64,000 nucleotides of DNA, from positions 248,001-312,000 of the forward strand of contig NZ_RXYA01000001.1 of assembly GCF_008086595.1 (NCBI RefSeq). The letters are read 5' to 3'. Below, in pieces: positions 1 through 9,119 of the stretch. Each line of letters begins with the position of its first letter. Position 1 is the stretch's first letter. The stretch is from Acetobacterium paludosum (GTDB lineage Bacteria > Bacillota > Clostridia > Eubacteriales > Eubacteriaceae). A program made the position numbers and the translations under genes. Below the pieces are notes generated by a model. The model searched no databases and had not been told where the DNA came from. It was given only the letters and a program-made list of their open reading frames with translations.

Positions 1-66
1 ACTGGGAGCGTTTTTAAATAATGCTGCTGTGAAATCAGGAAAAATATAATCAGGTAATGTAAACAT
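1..66 (-). CDS. Start of an unidentified protein, cut by window edge
   Basis: On the minus strand an ATG at 66-64 opens a frame of 22 codons that runs off the left edge without a stop. It begins MFTLPDYIFPDF. A good ribosome binding site (GAGGTG, five bases before the ATG) supports a real start. The peptide is too short for me to assign a family. It points the same way as the UPF0210 gene to its right, but a strong hairpin at 154-203 separates them, so it is probably a separate transcript. Confidence 0.4.
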   Translation of the reverse strand, partial: MFTLPDYIFPDFTAALFKNAPS

Positions 67-153
67 AAATGCACCTCGCTAAGCTGTTTTTTTTATTATA
101 ACATATTGGGATGTTCAAGGATGCCAAAATAGTATAAAGACAAAAAATTAAAC

Positions 154-203
154 AAAGGCCAACATTTATCGCGTTGCAGCATGCAACGATAATGTTGGCC
201 TTT
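154..203. terminator. Long inverted repeat, probable terminator
   Basis: Arms AAAGGCCAACATT and AATGTTGGCCTTT flank an inner ATCG/TTGC pairing, giving a long GC-containing hairpin. On the minus strand it lies just downstream of the UPF0210 stop (230) and would end the ACT/UPF0210 transcript. The run of T on that strand is short. Confidence 0.7.
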
Positions 204-229
204 AAATATTAATTTACGGTTAATGAGTG

Positions 230-1588
230 TTAGTTTTTAAAACTGTGGATCGGTGCGGGAATATGTCCCCCGCGGTTGATGAAAATAGAACTGTCATTTT
301 TATTAACCGCCATAATAGGAGCATGGCCAAGGAGTCCTCCAAATTCAGCGCTTTCGCCAACATCTTTTCCATAAACCGGAATGAGTCGAACACCGGTTGT
401 TTTATTATTGATGACGCCAATTGCGGCTTCATCAGCGATGATGGCTGAAATGGTGGTCGCAGGTGTATCGCCGGGAATGGCAACCATATCAATGCCGACT
501 GAACAAACACTGGTCATGGCTTCTAATTTATCAAAGGTGAGGGCACCACATTCTACGGCTTCAATCATCCCTTCATCTTCACTGACAGGAATAAAAGCAC
601 CGCTGAAACCACCAACTGAAGTTGAGGCCATAATTCCGCCTTTTTTAACCGCGTCATTCAGCATCGCCAATGCGGCGGTAGTACCATGCGTACCACAATG
701 CTCAAGCCCCATTTCTTCTAAAATACGGGCAACACTATCACCGACTTCCGGAGTTGGTGCTAAGGACAAATCCAAAATACCAAAAGGAACATTAAGTCGT
801 TCAGCGACAGTTGTTCCCACCAGGTGTCCGGCCCGGGTGATTTTAAAAGCGGCTTTCTTAATGATTTCCGCCATTTCGCCAAACGATGCATCCTGCGATC
901 TTTCAAGAGCCCGTTTGACAACGCCAGGACCGCTGACCCCCACATTAAGAACCGATTCAGCTTCACCGATACCATGGAAAGCGCCGGCCATAAAGGGATT
1001 ATCTTCGACCGCGTTGGCGAATGCCACAAATTTTGCACAACCGATGGAATCGGCGTCACGGGTGAGATATGCGGTTTCTTTAATGACTTCACCGATGCGT
1101 TTCACCGCGTCCATATTAATGCCGGATTTAGATGAGCCAAGGTTTACACTGGAACAGACATTATTAGTAGTTGCTAAAGCTTCAGGAATGGAATCAATCA
1201 GAATACGGTCACCCTTGGTAAAGCCTTTAGGTACGAGAGCCGAAAAGCCGCCAATAAAGTTTACCCCAACCGTTGCGGCGGCGGCATCAAGAATTTTGGC
1301 GTATTCTACATAGTTCAGGTCGCTGCTACTGCCGGCAATCAGTGATATTGGGGTGACTGAGATCCGCTTATGAACAATCGGAATACCCAATTCGGTCTCG
1401 ATGCGTTCCCCTTCTTTTACCAAATTTTCAGCCAGATGAGTAATCTTATCATAAATTCGCTGTCGGCTTTTTTCTCCGGAGGAATCGATACAGTCAAGCA
1501 GCGAAATTCCCATGGTAATGGTGCGGATATCCAAGCGTTCTTTTTCAATCATTCTTACCGTCTCTAGGACGTCTTTAAACATTGTCAT
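230..1588 (-). CDS. UPF0210 (DUF711) family protein
   Basis: The 452-residue protein matches the UPF0210/PFL family (DUF711) along its length, with blocks such as [35 protein letters not shown] and [21 protein letters not shown]. The family is widespread in Firmicutes and archaea and is related in fold to glycyl-radical enzymes, but no reaction is established. There is no signal peptide or membrane segment, so it should be cytosolic. It starts nine bases after the stop of the ACT-domain gene and is surely co-transcribed with it, the usual pairing for this family. That pairing suggests a small-molecule-responsive function; the function itself is unknown. Family assignment is secure. Confidence 0.9.
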   Translation of the reverse strand: MTMFKDVLETVRMIEKERLDIRTITMGISLLDCIDSSGEKSRQRIYDKITHLAENLVKEGERIETELGIPIVHKRISVTPISLIAGSSSDLNYVEYAKILDAAAATVGVNFIGGFSALVPKGFTKGDRILIDSIPEALATTNNVCSSVNLGSSKSGINMDAVKRIGEVIKETAYLTRDADSIGCAKFVAFANAVEDNPFMAGAFHGIGEAESVLNVGVSGPGVVKRALERSQDASFGEMAEIIKKAAFKITRAGHLVGTTVAERLNVPFGILDLSLAPTPEVGDSVARILEEMGLEHCGTHGTTAALAMLNDAVKKGGIMASTSVGGFSGAFIPVSEDEGMIEAVECGALTFDKLEAMTSVCSVGIDMVAIPGDTPATTISAIIADEAAIGVINNKTTGVRLIPVYGKDVGESAEFGGLLGHAPIMAVNKNDSSIFINRGGHIPAPIHSFKN

Positions 1589-1597
1589 AATCCAGCC

Positions 1598-1867
1598 TCA
1601 AATGGTGTGCATCGCATTGAAAAGATCTTCATGCTGAATGCGGATGGACATGCCAATGGTTTCGGCTATTTTTTCCAGTTCGTTTTTCAATACATTGAAA
1701 TCAATGGACATATTATCTAAGTTGACCAACATGATCATCGTAAAAAAATCATCCATAATTGTTTGACTGATATCTTCGATATTAACATTATTCTCTGCTA
1801 ATATTTTTGATACATTGTATATTATTCCGGTGCGGTCTTTTCCAATAACCGTTACTACTGCTCTCAT
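1598..1867 (-). CDS. ACT domain protein, UPF0237 family
   Basis: This 89-residue protein is a single ACT domain, beginning MRAVVTVIGKDRTGI with the GKDRxGI and NVNIEDISQTIMDDFFTM blocks of the UPF0237 (GcvR-like) group. ACT domains bind amino acids or similar small ligands and usually act as allosteric modules. It is the first gene of a two-gene minus-strand operon with the UPF0210 protein (nine-base gap), the standard partner in other genomes. AAGGAGTATGAAAT precedes the ATG. The ligand and the partner's activity cannot be read from the sequence. Confidence 0.9.
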   Translation of the reverse strand: MRAVVTVIGKDRTGIIYNVSKILAENNVNIEDISQTIMDDFFTMIMLVNLDNMSIDFNVLKNELEKIAETIGMSIRIQHEDLFNAMHTI

Positions 1868-1899
1868 ATTTCATACTCCTTAATTTTCATTATTTTAAT

Positions 1900-1928
1900 A
1901 GTTTAAACCAAAATAGTTTTAATCACAA
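1900..1928 (-). promoter_or_regulatory. Probable sigma-A promoter for the ACT/UPF0210 pair
   Basis: On the minus strand TTGTGA (1928-1923) and TAAACT (1905-1900) are separated by exactly 17 bases and lie about 35 bases before the ACT-domain ATG. Both boxes are imperfect but the spacing is ideal. Confidence 0.45.
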
Positions 1929-2225
1929 GTTATAATGTGGAATTTAAGAGGAAACAAATAAAAAATATTATTAAGAAGAATGTTAAAAAGTGAAAAAGTA
2001 AGGTCTGAAAATAACAGGAATATCAGTTGTCTGCATCTTGGTAAACAGGCAGCAGTCGGTAAAAACATATAGCAAACAACAATTTATCATTGTCGCTCGG
2101 ACAAGTTTGTCGAAAATGGGCTATAAAAATATTTTTTTAAGGATAATGATATAAAATCGATACAAATGTTGTGAAATTTTAACAAAATTTAACCCTATTT
2201 TTTGCTTAATACGCGTCTGTTCAAC
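1929..2225. other. AT-rich intergenic region between divergent operons
   Basis: The gene-free stretch between the ACT-domain gene and mraZ is about 430 bases in total. Apart from the promoters at its two ends I see no open frame with a ribosome binding site and no strong hairpin. The weakly promoter-like string GGCTATAAAAATA near 2120 has no convincing -35 box. Confidence 0.5.
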
Positions 2226-2258
2226 TTGTTAAGGGTGGTGGAGTGTGGTATAATGTGG
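2226..2258 (+). promoter_or_regulatory. mraZ/dcw promoter with MraZ-type operator repeats
   Basis: A near-consensus sigma-A promoter is visible: TTGTTA at 2226-2231, a 17-base spacer and TATAAT at 2249-2254 preceded by TG (extended -10). GTGG occurs at 2235, 2245 and 2255, exactly ten bases apart, with an extra overlapping GTGG at 2238. MraZ is known to bind short G-rich direct repeats in its own promoter with about one-helical-turn spacing. Autoregulation of the cluster by the first gene product is therefore likely. Transcription should start near 2261. Confidence 0.75.
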
Positions 2259-2298
2259 AACGTAATGGAAGAACAAAGTAAGAAGGAGGGGAACCTGA

Positions 2299-2730
2299 AT
2301 GTTTTTTGGAGAGTATGAGCATAATATAGACGATAAGGGAAGATTAATCATTCCTTCAAAATTCAGAGAATCTCTTGGAGGCCAATTCGTTTTAACGAAA
2401 GGATTAGACTGTTGCTTATTTGTTTTTTCTATGGAAGAGTGGGAAAATTTCGAGAGTAAATTAAAAACCTTACCGATCTCTGATAAAGATGCAAGGGCGT
2501 TTACCCGATTTTTCTTTGCTGGAGCTGCAGATTGTGAATTGGACCGACAAGGTCGTGCCAGCATTCCAATTTCGCTTCGAAAATATGCAAAAATCACTAA
2601 AGAGGTAACCATCATCGGCGTTTCAAATCGATTGGAGATATGGGATAGTCAATTATGGTCAAGCTATAATGATAATGAGGATTTAAACTATGAGGACATT
2701 GCCAATAATATGGCGATGCTGGGAATTTAA
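2299..2730 (+). CDS. mraZ: Transcriptional regulator MraZ
   Basis: The 143-residue protein has the two tandem SpoVT/AbrB-like domains of MraZ. It begins [19 protein letters not shown] and carries the second repeat signature around residues 77-95 ([14 protein letters not shown]), including the DxxGR motif of each half. MraZ is a DNA-binding repressor of its own dcw operon. The start has a very strong ribosome binding site (AAGGAGGGGAACCTG). It overlaps rsmH by one base (TAATG), so the two are translationally coupled. The 10-bp-spaced GTGG repeats upstream are the expected binding site. Confidence 0.96.
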   Translation: MFFGEYEHNIDDKGRLIIPSKFRESLGGQFVLTKGLDCCLFVFSMEEWENFESKLKTLPISDKDARAFTRFFFAGAADCELDRQGRASIPISLRKYAKITKEVTIIGVSNRLEIWDSQLWSSYNDNEDLNYEDIANNMAMLGI

Positions 2731-3686
2731 TGAAACCAAACACATTTTCTCATACATCTGTTTTATTGCGAGAATCAATAGAAGGCCTTTGTATTCGTCC
2801 AGAAGGAATCTATGTGGATTGCACATTAGGCGGTGGCGGCCATTCCCAATGGATTTGTGAAGCTTTGGGAGAAAGTGGCGTTTTGGTTGGCATTGATCAG
2901 GATGACTTTGCCTTGGAATATGCCAAAAAACGTTTGGAAGCTTATGTTTGCCAACGTTTTTTTATAAAAAGTAATTTTGCCAGTTTAACCAAGGTTCTAG
3001 AGAGCCTCCATCTCTTTGGAATCGATGGTATTCTATATGACCTCGGGGTTTCATCATTTCAACTGGACGATGATACCCGAGGCTTTTCATATCATCACGA
3101 TGGCCCCTTGGATATGAGAATGAACCAGTCTGCGAATTTAACAGCGGAAATGGTGGTCAATGACTATTCGCCAGGAGATTTAAAGAAAATTTTATTTCTT
3201 TATGGGGAAGAGAAATTTGCCGGCCAAATTGTAAAATCCATCGTGAAAGCCAGAGAAATAAAACGCATTACAACAACCTTGGAGTTAAGTGAGATCATTA
3301 AAAGAGCTTACCCTCCCCAGGACCGTCATAAAGAAAAACATCCTTCCAGAAAAACATTCCAGGCCATTCGCCTGGAGGTTAATGGGGAATTAAAAATATT
3401 AGAAGATGCTTTGTCTCAAGGGCTTGAGGCGCTTAAACCGGGAGGACGAATGTGTGTCATTACATTTCATTCACTGGAAGATCGCGTTGTTAAGCACTTT
3501 TTTAAAGGAAGAGCAAATCCATGTACCTGCCCGCCAGATTTTCCCCAGTGTATGTGTGGAAAAAAGCCGGAATTAAAAATAATTTCAAGAAAACCTATTG
3601 TACCGGGAATAGACGAACAAGAAGAAAATCGACGTTCCCGAAGTGCAAAACTTCGGATCATTGAAAAGCTAGGAACAGGAAGCTGA
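2730..3686 (+). CDS. rsmH: 16S rRNA (cytosine1402-N4)-methyltransferase
   Basis: This 318-residue class I SAM-dependent methyltransferase modifies C1402 of 16S rRNA and was formerly MraW. Motifs include HTSVLLRESI near the N terminus, the SAM-binding DCTLGGGGHS at about 31-40, the ILYDLGVSS block near 100-110 and the C-terminal RSRSAKLR typical of the family. A Cys-rich stretch near residue 265 (CTCPPDFPQCMCG) is common in Firmicute versions. It is the second gene of the dcw operon, overlapping mraZ by one base. Confidence 0.96.
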   Translation: MKPNTFSHTSVLLRESIEGLCIRPEGIYVDCTLGGGGHSQWICEALGESGVLVGIDQDDFALEYAKKRLEAYVCQRFFIKSNFASLTKVLESLHLFGIDGILYDLGVSSFQLDDDTRGFSYHHDGPLDMRMNQSANLTAEMVVNDYSPGDLKKILFLYGEEKFAGQIVKSIVKAREIKRITTTLELSEIIKRAYPPQDRHKEKHPSRKTFQAIRLEVNGELKILEDALSQGLEALKPGGRMCVITFHSLEDRVVKHFFKGRANPCTCPPDFPQCMCGKKPELKIISRKPIVPGIDEQEENRRSRSAKLRIIEKLGTGS

Positions 3687-3706
3687 GTTAATTAAAGGAG
3701 AGTTCC

Positions 3707-4156
3707 ATGGCGACTGCAAGGAAAAGAAAGCAAAGTTCCAATCTGGAAACACAAAACGAAGTCAGACAAGAAGTAGTTACTACTGAAAGACAAAAGCGAA
3801 GATCCAAACAAAAGAAAAAAATATTAACGCCTTCTTCGTATATTGCAATGACGGCGCTGGTCGTATTTGCCGTGATGGCAGGACTTTTATTTCAGCATTC
3901 TATGATTACAGAGAAAAATACTGAAATCTTAAGTCTTCAAAAGACACTTAATGAAGCCATTCAGGCGAATGACAGTAAAGAGGGGCAGTTAGTTACAAAT
4001 ATGAACTTGCAATCCATTGAAGCACAAGCAAGGAGTTACGGTATGACGGAACCAACTCAGGCCCAATATCGGAAAGAAGTGGTTTCAGAACAGAAAAAGA
4101 CCGCAACTACTTTAGAAACAGAAAAAGTAAAAAGCTGGTTCGAAAATTTGTTTTAG
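3707..4156 (+). CDS. ftsL: FtsL-like cell division protein
   Basis: The 149-residue protein has the FtsL layout: a highly basic cytoplasmic N terminus (residues 1-42), one membrane segment (about 45-65, SYIAMTALVVFAVMAGLLF) and an extracytoplasmic coiled-coil region (about 70-115, with EKNTEILSLQKTLNEA). FtsL joins DivIB/FtsQ and DivIC in the division complex that activates FtsW and its partner PBP. Sequence identity is low in this family, so the call rests on topology and on its place between rsmH and the PBP gene, where ftsL normally sits. AAAGGAG precedes the ATG. Confidence 0.8.
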   Translation: MATARKRKQSSNLETQNEVRQEVVTTERQKRRSKQKKKILTPSSYIAMTALVVFAVMAGLLFQHSMITEKNTEILSLQKTLNEAIQANDSKEGQLVTNMNLQSIEAQARSYGMTEPTQAQYRKEVVSEQKKTATTLETEKVKSWFENLF

Positions 4157-4224
4157 ACTATGGTTTACCTTAAGCTGATTGAAGTAAACTGTCGACAAAC
4201 GTTAAAAGATCTTGGAGAAAAAAT

Positions 4225-6633
4225 GTGAATAGAAGAAAGAAAGCACAACGGGAGATTGGACCATTAAGCAAGCAAAAGAAAATTGTGCTGATTATGGTTA
4301 TCCTTTCATTGTGCTTAATTGTTGTTATTGTGAGATTATTCTCCCTGCAAATTGTAAATTCGGCAGGAAAATATGAGCGACAGGTTGATCAGCTTGTTGA
4401 GGAAGTGCCGATTACGGCTTCTCGAGGCGATATTTATGATCGAAATGGGAATGTTTTAGCTAAAGATTCATCGGCATCAGCTGTCAATGTTGTTCCTTTT
4501 GAGGTTAAAGACCCGGAACGTTTAGCAAATACATTGAGCACGAAGCTTGGTTTAAAATATGAAGATGTACTGGCAAAGATTTCGGTATTGGAAGATGATG
4601 CTATTGAAGTGGATACAGCGGTCAGTAGTGCAACGGCAGTGACGGTTCTCAGTCACAACTTTCCAGGCGTAAGTGTTGAAGATGACGTCCTTTATTTTAA
4701 ACCGAAAAGTATCACAGATCCCAATACGGTGGCTAAGACTTTGGCCAGTGAACTGGATTTGAAGTATGACACTCTTTATGAAGAAGCGACCAGAAAAGAG
4801 AATACCACGGTATTAATAAAAGGTCAGGTTGATAATGCCCTGGCATTGGATATTAAGAATTCCGAAGCAATAACAGATGCCTCGGGGAACATTCAGAGTT
4901 ACAATGGAATTGAATTACTGGACGATTATCGAAGATATTATACAAACGGTAATTTTGCTTCCTACATTTTGGGATTTACCGGAGCCGATTACAGTGGACG
5001 TTATGGGGTGGAATCAACTTATAATGATGTTCTCAGCGGCGAAAATGGCGTACTGTATTATCAGAAGGACGCTGATGGAAATAAAATCGCTTCGCAAACA
5101 AAAATCCTAAAGGCCCCCGTTCAAGGAAAAGACATTACCTTAACAATTGATAGTAATATTCAATTAATGGCGGAAAAAGCGGTGGCAGAAGCGGCAGCAA
5201 CATGGCAGACAAAAAGTGTTACAGCTATTGTTATGGAAACAAAGACCGGACAGGTTGTTGCTATGGCATCAAACCCGAATTATAATCTTAATGATCCGAA
5301 TACCCTTGATGCAAATTTCGCATCGACGCATGCAGAAGACCTGACAGGATTGACTGATTCAGAAAAATTGCTGGAAATGTATCAAAATCCGGCAGTAAGT
5401 TTTATCTATGAACCGGGTTCAACGTTTAAAGCGCTTACCGGGTCGGCGGCACTGGAAGAAGGGGTGGTAACACCGGATACAACTGTTTATTGCAGCGGAT
5501 CCATACAGGTAGGGGATGCAATCATTAATTGCTCAACCGGACCTCATGGCACCGAGACTGTTTCAGATGCTATTGCGTATTCCTGCAATCCTGGTTTGGT
5601 TCAAATTATTGAAAAGTTAGACCCTGATGTTTTCTTTCAGTATGTTTATAATTTCGGATTAGGTCAAAGAACCGGGATTGAGCTGGACGGAGAAGAATCC
5701 GGAATCATCAACCGTCTTTCTAAGGCAAACGGTGAAATCAATCAAGTTGATTATGCAACTTTTTCTTTTGGACAGGGTTTGGCGGTAACTCCCATTCAGA
5801 TGGTTAGTGCGCTGAACAGTGTTGTAAACAATGGTTATTATGTAAAGCCCACCATTATTTCAAATGAAACCAAGGGTACCCAAACCGAATCACCGAAGCA
5901 GATTATTTCAACGGAAACATCTTTAGCAATGAGAGAAATCATGAGAAAAGTGGTTGGCTATGATTCGAGCATGACCGCCCTTTCCGAAGGTTACAGTATC
6001 GGCGGAAAAACCGGAACGGCAGAAAAATTTATCGACGGAGCCTATTCAACGACCAAATATGTTACTTCTTTTTATTGCTTTGCACCGATTGAAGATCCGA
6101 AATATTCTGTTTATGTTGTGCTTGATGAACCGAAAGCAGGGGCTTATGGGAGTACTAGTGCAGCTCCGACGGCGATTAGTTTGATGGAACAAACTTTGAA
6201 TTATAATTCTGCCGATACCAACATCAATGATGTGAGCACAGAAGCAGTTCAAAAGGGCAGCATAACCGTTCCTGATTTGGTTGGACAGAATAAAGATTTT
6301 GCAGCAAGTATCCTTAATGAAAAAGGAATCAAATACAGTTTTGATGCAACGACAAGTGGCAGTACAGTTGTTAGTCAAAGCATTCCGACTAATTCCGTGT
6401 ACGATTCTAGTACAGAAATTGTACTTGGATTGGGAGACTCCACCAGCTCCACCAGCGGAACAGTCGTTGTTCCTGATGTCACAAAACTTTCAATTCAAAG
6501 TGCCAATGAGTTACTCACGGGACTGGGACTAAATCTTAAAATTACAGGTAATGGTTTTGCATCAAGTCAGACTCCGGCAGCAACAACAGTTGTTGAAAAA
6601 GGCAGTGACGTTAATGTAACATTTACCCCATAG
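4225..6633 (+). CDS. Class B penicillin-binding protein with two PASTA domains (SpoVD/PBP2 type)
   Basis: The 802-residue transpeptidase crosslinks septal or spore peptidoglycan and partners FtsW. A basic N terminus and one membrane anchor (about 19-44) are followed by the PBP dimerisation region (from TASRGDIYDRNG, 65-76) and the transpeptidase domain. Catalytic motifs are S399-T-F-K, a YSCN (SxN) motif near 455, and K595-TGT. Two PASTA domains (about 678-740 and 746-802) end the protein, as in SpoVD and PBP2x. The start is GTG at 4225: the overlapping ATG at 4223 runs straight into TGA, and GGAG sits at suitable spacing. murE, which usually follows, is absent. Confidence 0.93.
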   Translation: MNRRKKAQREIGPLSKQKKIVLIMVILSLCLIVVIVRLFSLQIVNSAGKYERQVDQLVEEVPITASRGDIYDRNGNVLAKDSSASAVNVVPFEVKDPERLANTLSTKLGLKYEDVLAKISVLEDDAIEVDTAVSSATAVTVLSHNFPGVSVEDDVLYFKPKSITDPNTVAKTLASELDLKYDTLYEEATRKENTTVLIKGQVDNALALDIKNSEAITDASGNIQSYNGIELLDDYRRYYTNGNFASYILGFTGADYSGRYGVESTYNDVLSGENGVLYYQKDADGNKIASQTKILKAPVQGKDITLTIDSNIQLMAEKAVAEAAATWQTKSVTAIVMETKTGQVVAMASNPNYNLNDPNTLDANFASTHAEDLTGLTDSEKLLEMYQNPAVSFIYEPGSTFKALTGSAALEEGVVTPDTTVYCSGSIQVGDAIINCSTGPHGTETVSDAIAYSCNPGLVQIIEKLDPDVFFQYVYNFGLGQRTGIELDGEESGIINRLSKANGEINQVDYATFSFGQGLAVTPIQMVSALNSVVNNGYYVKPTIISNETKGTQTESPKQIISTETSLAMREIMRKVVGYDSSMTALSEGYSIGGKTGTAEKFIDGAYSTTKYVTSFYCFAPIEDPKYSVYVVLDEPKAGAYGSTSAAPTAISLMEQTLNYNSADTNINDVSTEAVQKGSITVPDLVGQNKDFAASILNEKGIKYSFDATTSGSTVVSQSIPTNSVYDSSTEIVLGLGDSTSSTSGTVVVPDVTKLSIQSANELLTGLGLNLKITGNGFASSQTPAATTVVEKGSDVNVTFTP

Positions 6634-6643
6634 TAAAGGTGAA

Positions 6644-6676
6644 AGAAAAGCGAGGGGAAAATCCTTGCTTTTCTTT
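6644..6676 (+). terminator. Hairpin after the PBP gene, possible attenuator
   Basis: A 12-bp stem (AGAAAAGCGAGG paired with CCTTGCTTTTCT, one G-U pair) with a seven-base loop follows the PBP stop by about ten bases. The trailing T run is weak (TTATG), so read-through into murF is likely. A promoter follows immediately. Confidence 0.5.
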
Positions 6677-6688
6677 ATGTATAAAGTT

Positions 6689-6697
6689 TGATATAAT
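6689..6697 (+). promoter_or_regulatory. Extended -10 promoter before murF
   Basis: TGATATAAT (6689-6697) is a full extended -10 element. No good -35 box lies at 16-18 bases; TTGCTT at 6665 is 21 bases away. It would give murF-mraY-murD onward a second promoter after the hairpin. Confidence 0.45.
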
Positions 6698-6756
6698 AGC
6701 ACAGTCTTTTGGGAAAAAGAAGAAAATTTTGGAGAAAGATTAGGTAAAATTTATCG

Positions 6757-8133
6757 ATGGACAGTATCAGTATTGATGAAATACTTAGGATCACCCAGGG
6801 AAAATTACTTCAAGGGGAAAGCAACTTAATAGTAAAAGATGTTAAAATTGACAGTCGAAAGATAGAAAATGGGGATTTGTACATTCCTGTTATTGGTGAG
6901 ACGAATAATGGCCATGCTTTTATCGAATCGGCATTTTTAAATGGTGGAAGAGTGAGTCTGAGTCAAGAAAAAGATCGCTTTTTTCCGGAAAACATGACCA
7001 TTATTCTTGTGCCTTCGACGTTGGAAGCAATGAAAGCACTGGCAAGCTTCAATAGGCATCGGTATGCACTGTCGGTGGTTGCCATTACCGGAAGCAGCGG
7101 AAAAACGACAACAAAAGATTTGGTGGCATCGGTACTAGCTCAGAATTACAACGTCCTTAAAACCAAAGGAAATTTCAACAATGAATATGGTATCCCCCAA
7201 ACGCTTTTTAATTTAGGCCCTGAACATGAAATAGCAGTGATTGAAATGGGAATGGATCATCGGGGAGATATTTCAAAATCAATCCAGAGTGTTGATCCGG
7301 ATATCAGTGTCATTACCAACATTGGTTTGAGTCATATTGAACGTTTAAAAACCCAGGAAAATATTTTTCTGGCAAAAAAAGAAATATTACAAACGTTAAA
7401 GAATGATGGAATCGCATTGGTTAATGGGGATGATTGTTTCTTGAAAAAGTTAAAAGAAGAAAAAAATAATTTTAGAGTTCAAAGCTTTGGAATCCACGAA
7501 AAGCAGGATATTAAGGTTTCAGAATATACTTCCCACAGTCACGGTCTTAAAATGACGGTGGAATGGGAAGGGCGGAAAGAAAGCTATACATTCAAATTTC
7601 CCGGGGAACATAATGTTTATAATTGTCTAACGGCTATTTGGCTGGGGCATTTTTACAACATGACGCAACCGGAGATACAAAAAGGTTTGGATGCTTTTGT
7701 GCCAAGCGGTAACCGTATGAATATTTTTTCAATCGGAAAAATAAAGGTGATCAATGATACCTATAATGCAAATCCTGATGCAATGAAAGCATCATTAGAT
7801 GTGCTTAAAACCATCGGATGTGATTATAAGCGTAAAATCGCAATTCTTGGAGATATGCTTGAAATGGGGGATTACGGCCCGGCTGCCCATTATGAAATTG
7901 GCGAGTATGCAAAAGAAAAAGCAGATATTCTCATCGGCGTCGGAAATTTAGGAAGAGAAATTTGCCGGGGTTATGGTGATAAACAAGATTGCGTTTATCC
8001 TGTTTTGGATGCTCAGGCGGCAGGAAAATGTCTCCGGGCGATTATGGCTCCGGAAGATGTTATTTTAATTAAAGCTTCCCGCGGAATGGGACTGGAAAAA
8101 GTAATTGATTATATTGAAGGAGGTCATGAATAA
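6757..8133 (+). CDS. murF: UDP-N-acetylmuramoyl-tripeptide-D-alanyl-D-alanine ligase
   Basis: The 458-residue Mur ligase adds the D-Ala-D-Ala dipeptide to the UDP-MurNAc-tripeptide in the cytoplasm. The ATP-binding loop GSSGKTTTKD (about 112-121) follows an N-terminal UDP-binding domain, and the central block has KGNFNNEYGIP (about 136-146), which distinguishes MurF from MurE. NDTYNANPDAMKASL near 330 is the C-terminal ligase signature. It overlaps mraY by one base. The preceding ligase gene murE is not in this cluster. Confidence 0.95.
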   Translation: MDSISIDEILRITQGKLLQGESNLIVKDVKIDSRKIENGDLYIPVIGETNNGHAFIESAFLNGGRVSLSQEKDRFFPENMTIILVPSTLEAMKALASFNRHRYALSVVAITGSSGKTTTKDLVASVLAQNYNVLKTKGNFNNEYGIPQTLFNLGPEHEIAVIEMGMDHRGDISKSIQSVDPDISVITNIGLSHIERLKTQENIFLAKKEILQTLKNDGIALVNGDDCFLKKLKEEKNNFRVQSFGIHEKQDIKVSEYTSHSHGLKMTVEWEGRKESYTFKFPGEHNVYNCLTAIWLGHFYNMTQPEIQKGLDAFVPSGNRMNIFSIGKIKVINDTYNANPDAMKASLDVLKTIGCDYKRKIAILGDMLEMGDYGPAAHYEIGEYAKEKADILIGVGNLGREICRGYGDKQDCVYPVLDAQAAGKCLRAIMAPEDVILIKASRGMGLEKVIDYIEGGHE

Positions 8134-9107
8134 TGGAATTGACAGCTTTAAAAGCAGGGTTGATCGGTTTGCTCATTTCCTTTGCTGTTGTTTATTTGGT
8201 GACACCTCACTTTATTCCGGTGCTCAGGCGGTTAAAATTCGGGCAGGCCATTCGGGAAGAAGGCCCGCAAAGTCATCTGGCAAAATCGGGAACGCCAACC
8301 ATGGGCGGGCTGGTTATTCAGTTAGGTGTTGTTGTTGCCTTTATTCTATTATCGGCAGTGACCGGCTTTTGGGATTTTTTTCCCGTGATTGTCATGTTGT
8401 ATTTTGGTTGTGTCGGCTTTATCGATGATTACATAAAGGTTGCCAAAAAACACAATCTTGGTTTGCGGGCATGGCAGAAACTTGTTCTTCAATGTGTTGG
8501 AGCCCTGGCTATTTCATTATATGCCTACAATTGTTCGACGATTGGATCGGAACTCATTGTTCCATTTATGCATCAACCGGTAGATTTTGGAATTTGGTAT
8601 ATTCCCTTGACGTTCGTTGCGATTGTTGCCATCGTCAATGCGGTTAACTTAACCGATGGACTGGATGGACTGGCATCTGGGGTGACCCTGATTGTATCGC
8701 TTTTCTTTTTTGTTGGGGCATTGATTTTGCCGGAGTCAGCAACAGCTGTTTTTATCGGCAGTATCATTGGTGGATGTTTAGGTTTTTTAAGACATAATTC
8801 AAATCCGGCAGCTATTTTTATGGGAGATACAGGGTCCATGGCATTAGGCGGCGCGGTTGTGGTAATGGCAATTGTTACACAACTTGAATTGTTTTTGCTT
8901 ATTGCCGGTGGACTGTTTGTGGTTGAAGCTTTATCAGTAGTTATTCAGGTTGGCTATTTTAAGGCCACTAAAGGGAAACGATTTTTTCGAATGGCTCCCA
9001 TTCACCACCATTTTGAATTAGCCGGCTGGAGTGAAACGCGGGTTGTGACAGTCTTTTGGGTTGTGACAGCAATTTTTGTTGCCATTGCATTTATTTGTTT
9101 AGGTTAG
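8133..9107 (+). CDS. mraY: Phospho-N-acetylmuramoyl-pentapeptide-transferase
   Basis: This 324-residue integral membrane enzyme transfers phospho-MurNAc-pentapeptide to undecaprenyl phosphate to make lipid I. About ten hydrophobic segments are visible. Conserved motifs are SHLAKSGTPTMGG (about 48-60), FIDDYIKV (about 95-102) with the catalytic aspartates, NLTDGLDGLASG near 173-184 and MAPIHHHFELAGWSE near the C terminus. It overlaps murF by one base (TAATG). Confidence 0.96.
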   Translation: MELTALKAGLIGLLISFAVVYLVTPHFIPVLRRLKFGQAIREEGPQSHLAKSGTPTMGGLVIQLGVVVAFILLSAVTGFWDFFPVIVMLYFGCVGFIDDYIKVAKKHNLGLRAWQKLVLQCVGALAISLYAYNCSTIGSELIVPFMHQPVDFGIWYIPLTFVAIVAIVNAVNLTDGLDGLASGVTLIVSLFFFVGALILPESATAVFIGSIIGGCLGFLRHNSNPAAIFMGDTGSMALGGAVVVMAIVTQLELFLLIAGGLFVVEALSVVIQVGYFKATKGKRFFRMAPIHHHFELAGWSETRVVTVFWVVTAIFVAIAFICLG

Positions 9108-9119
9108 GAGAAGATCAAT

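Noticed and set aside
381-1313. Long open frame (310 codons) on the plus strand
   Set aside because: It lies wholly antisense to the well-supported UPF0210 gene, has no ribosome binding site and reads as a low-complexity shadow.
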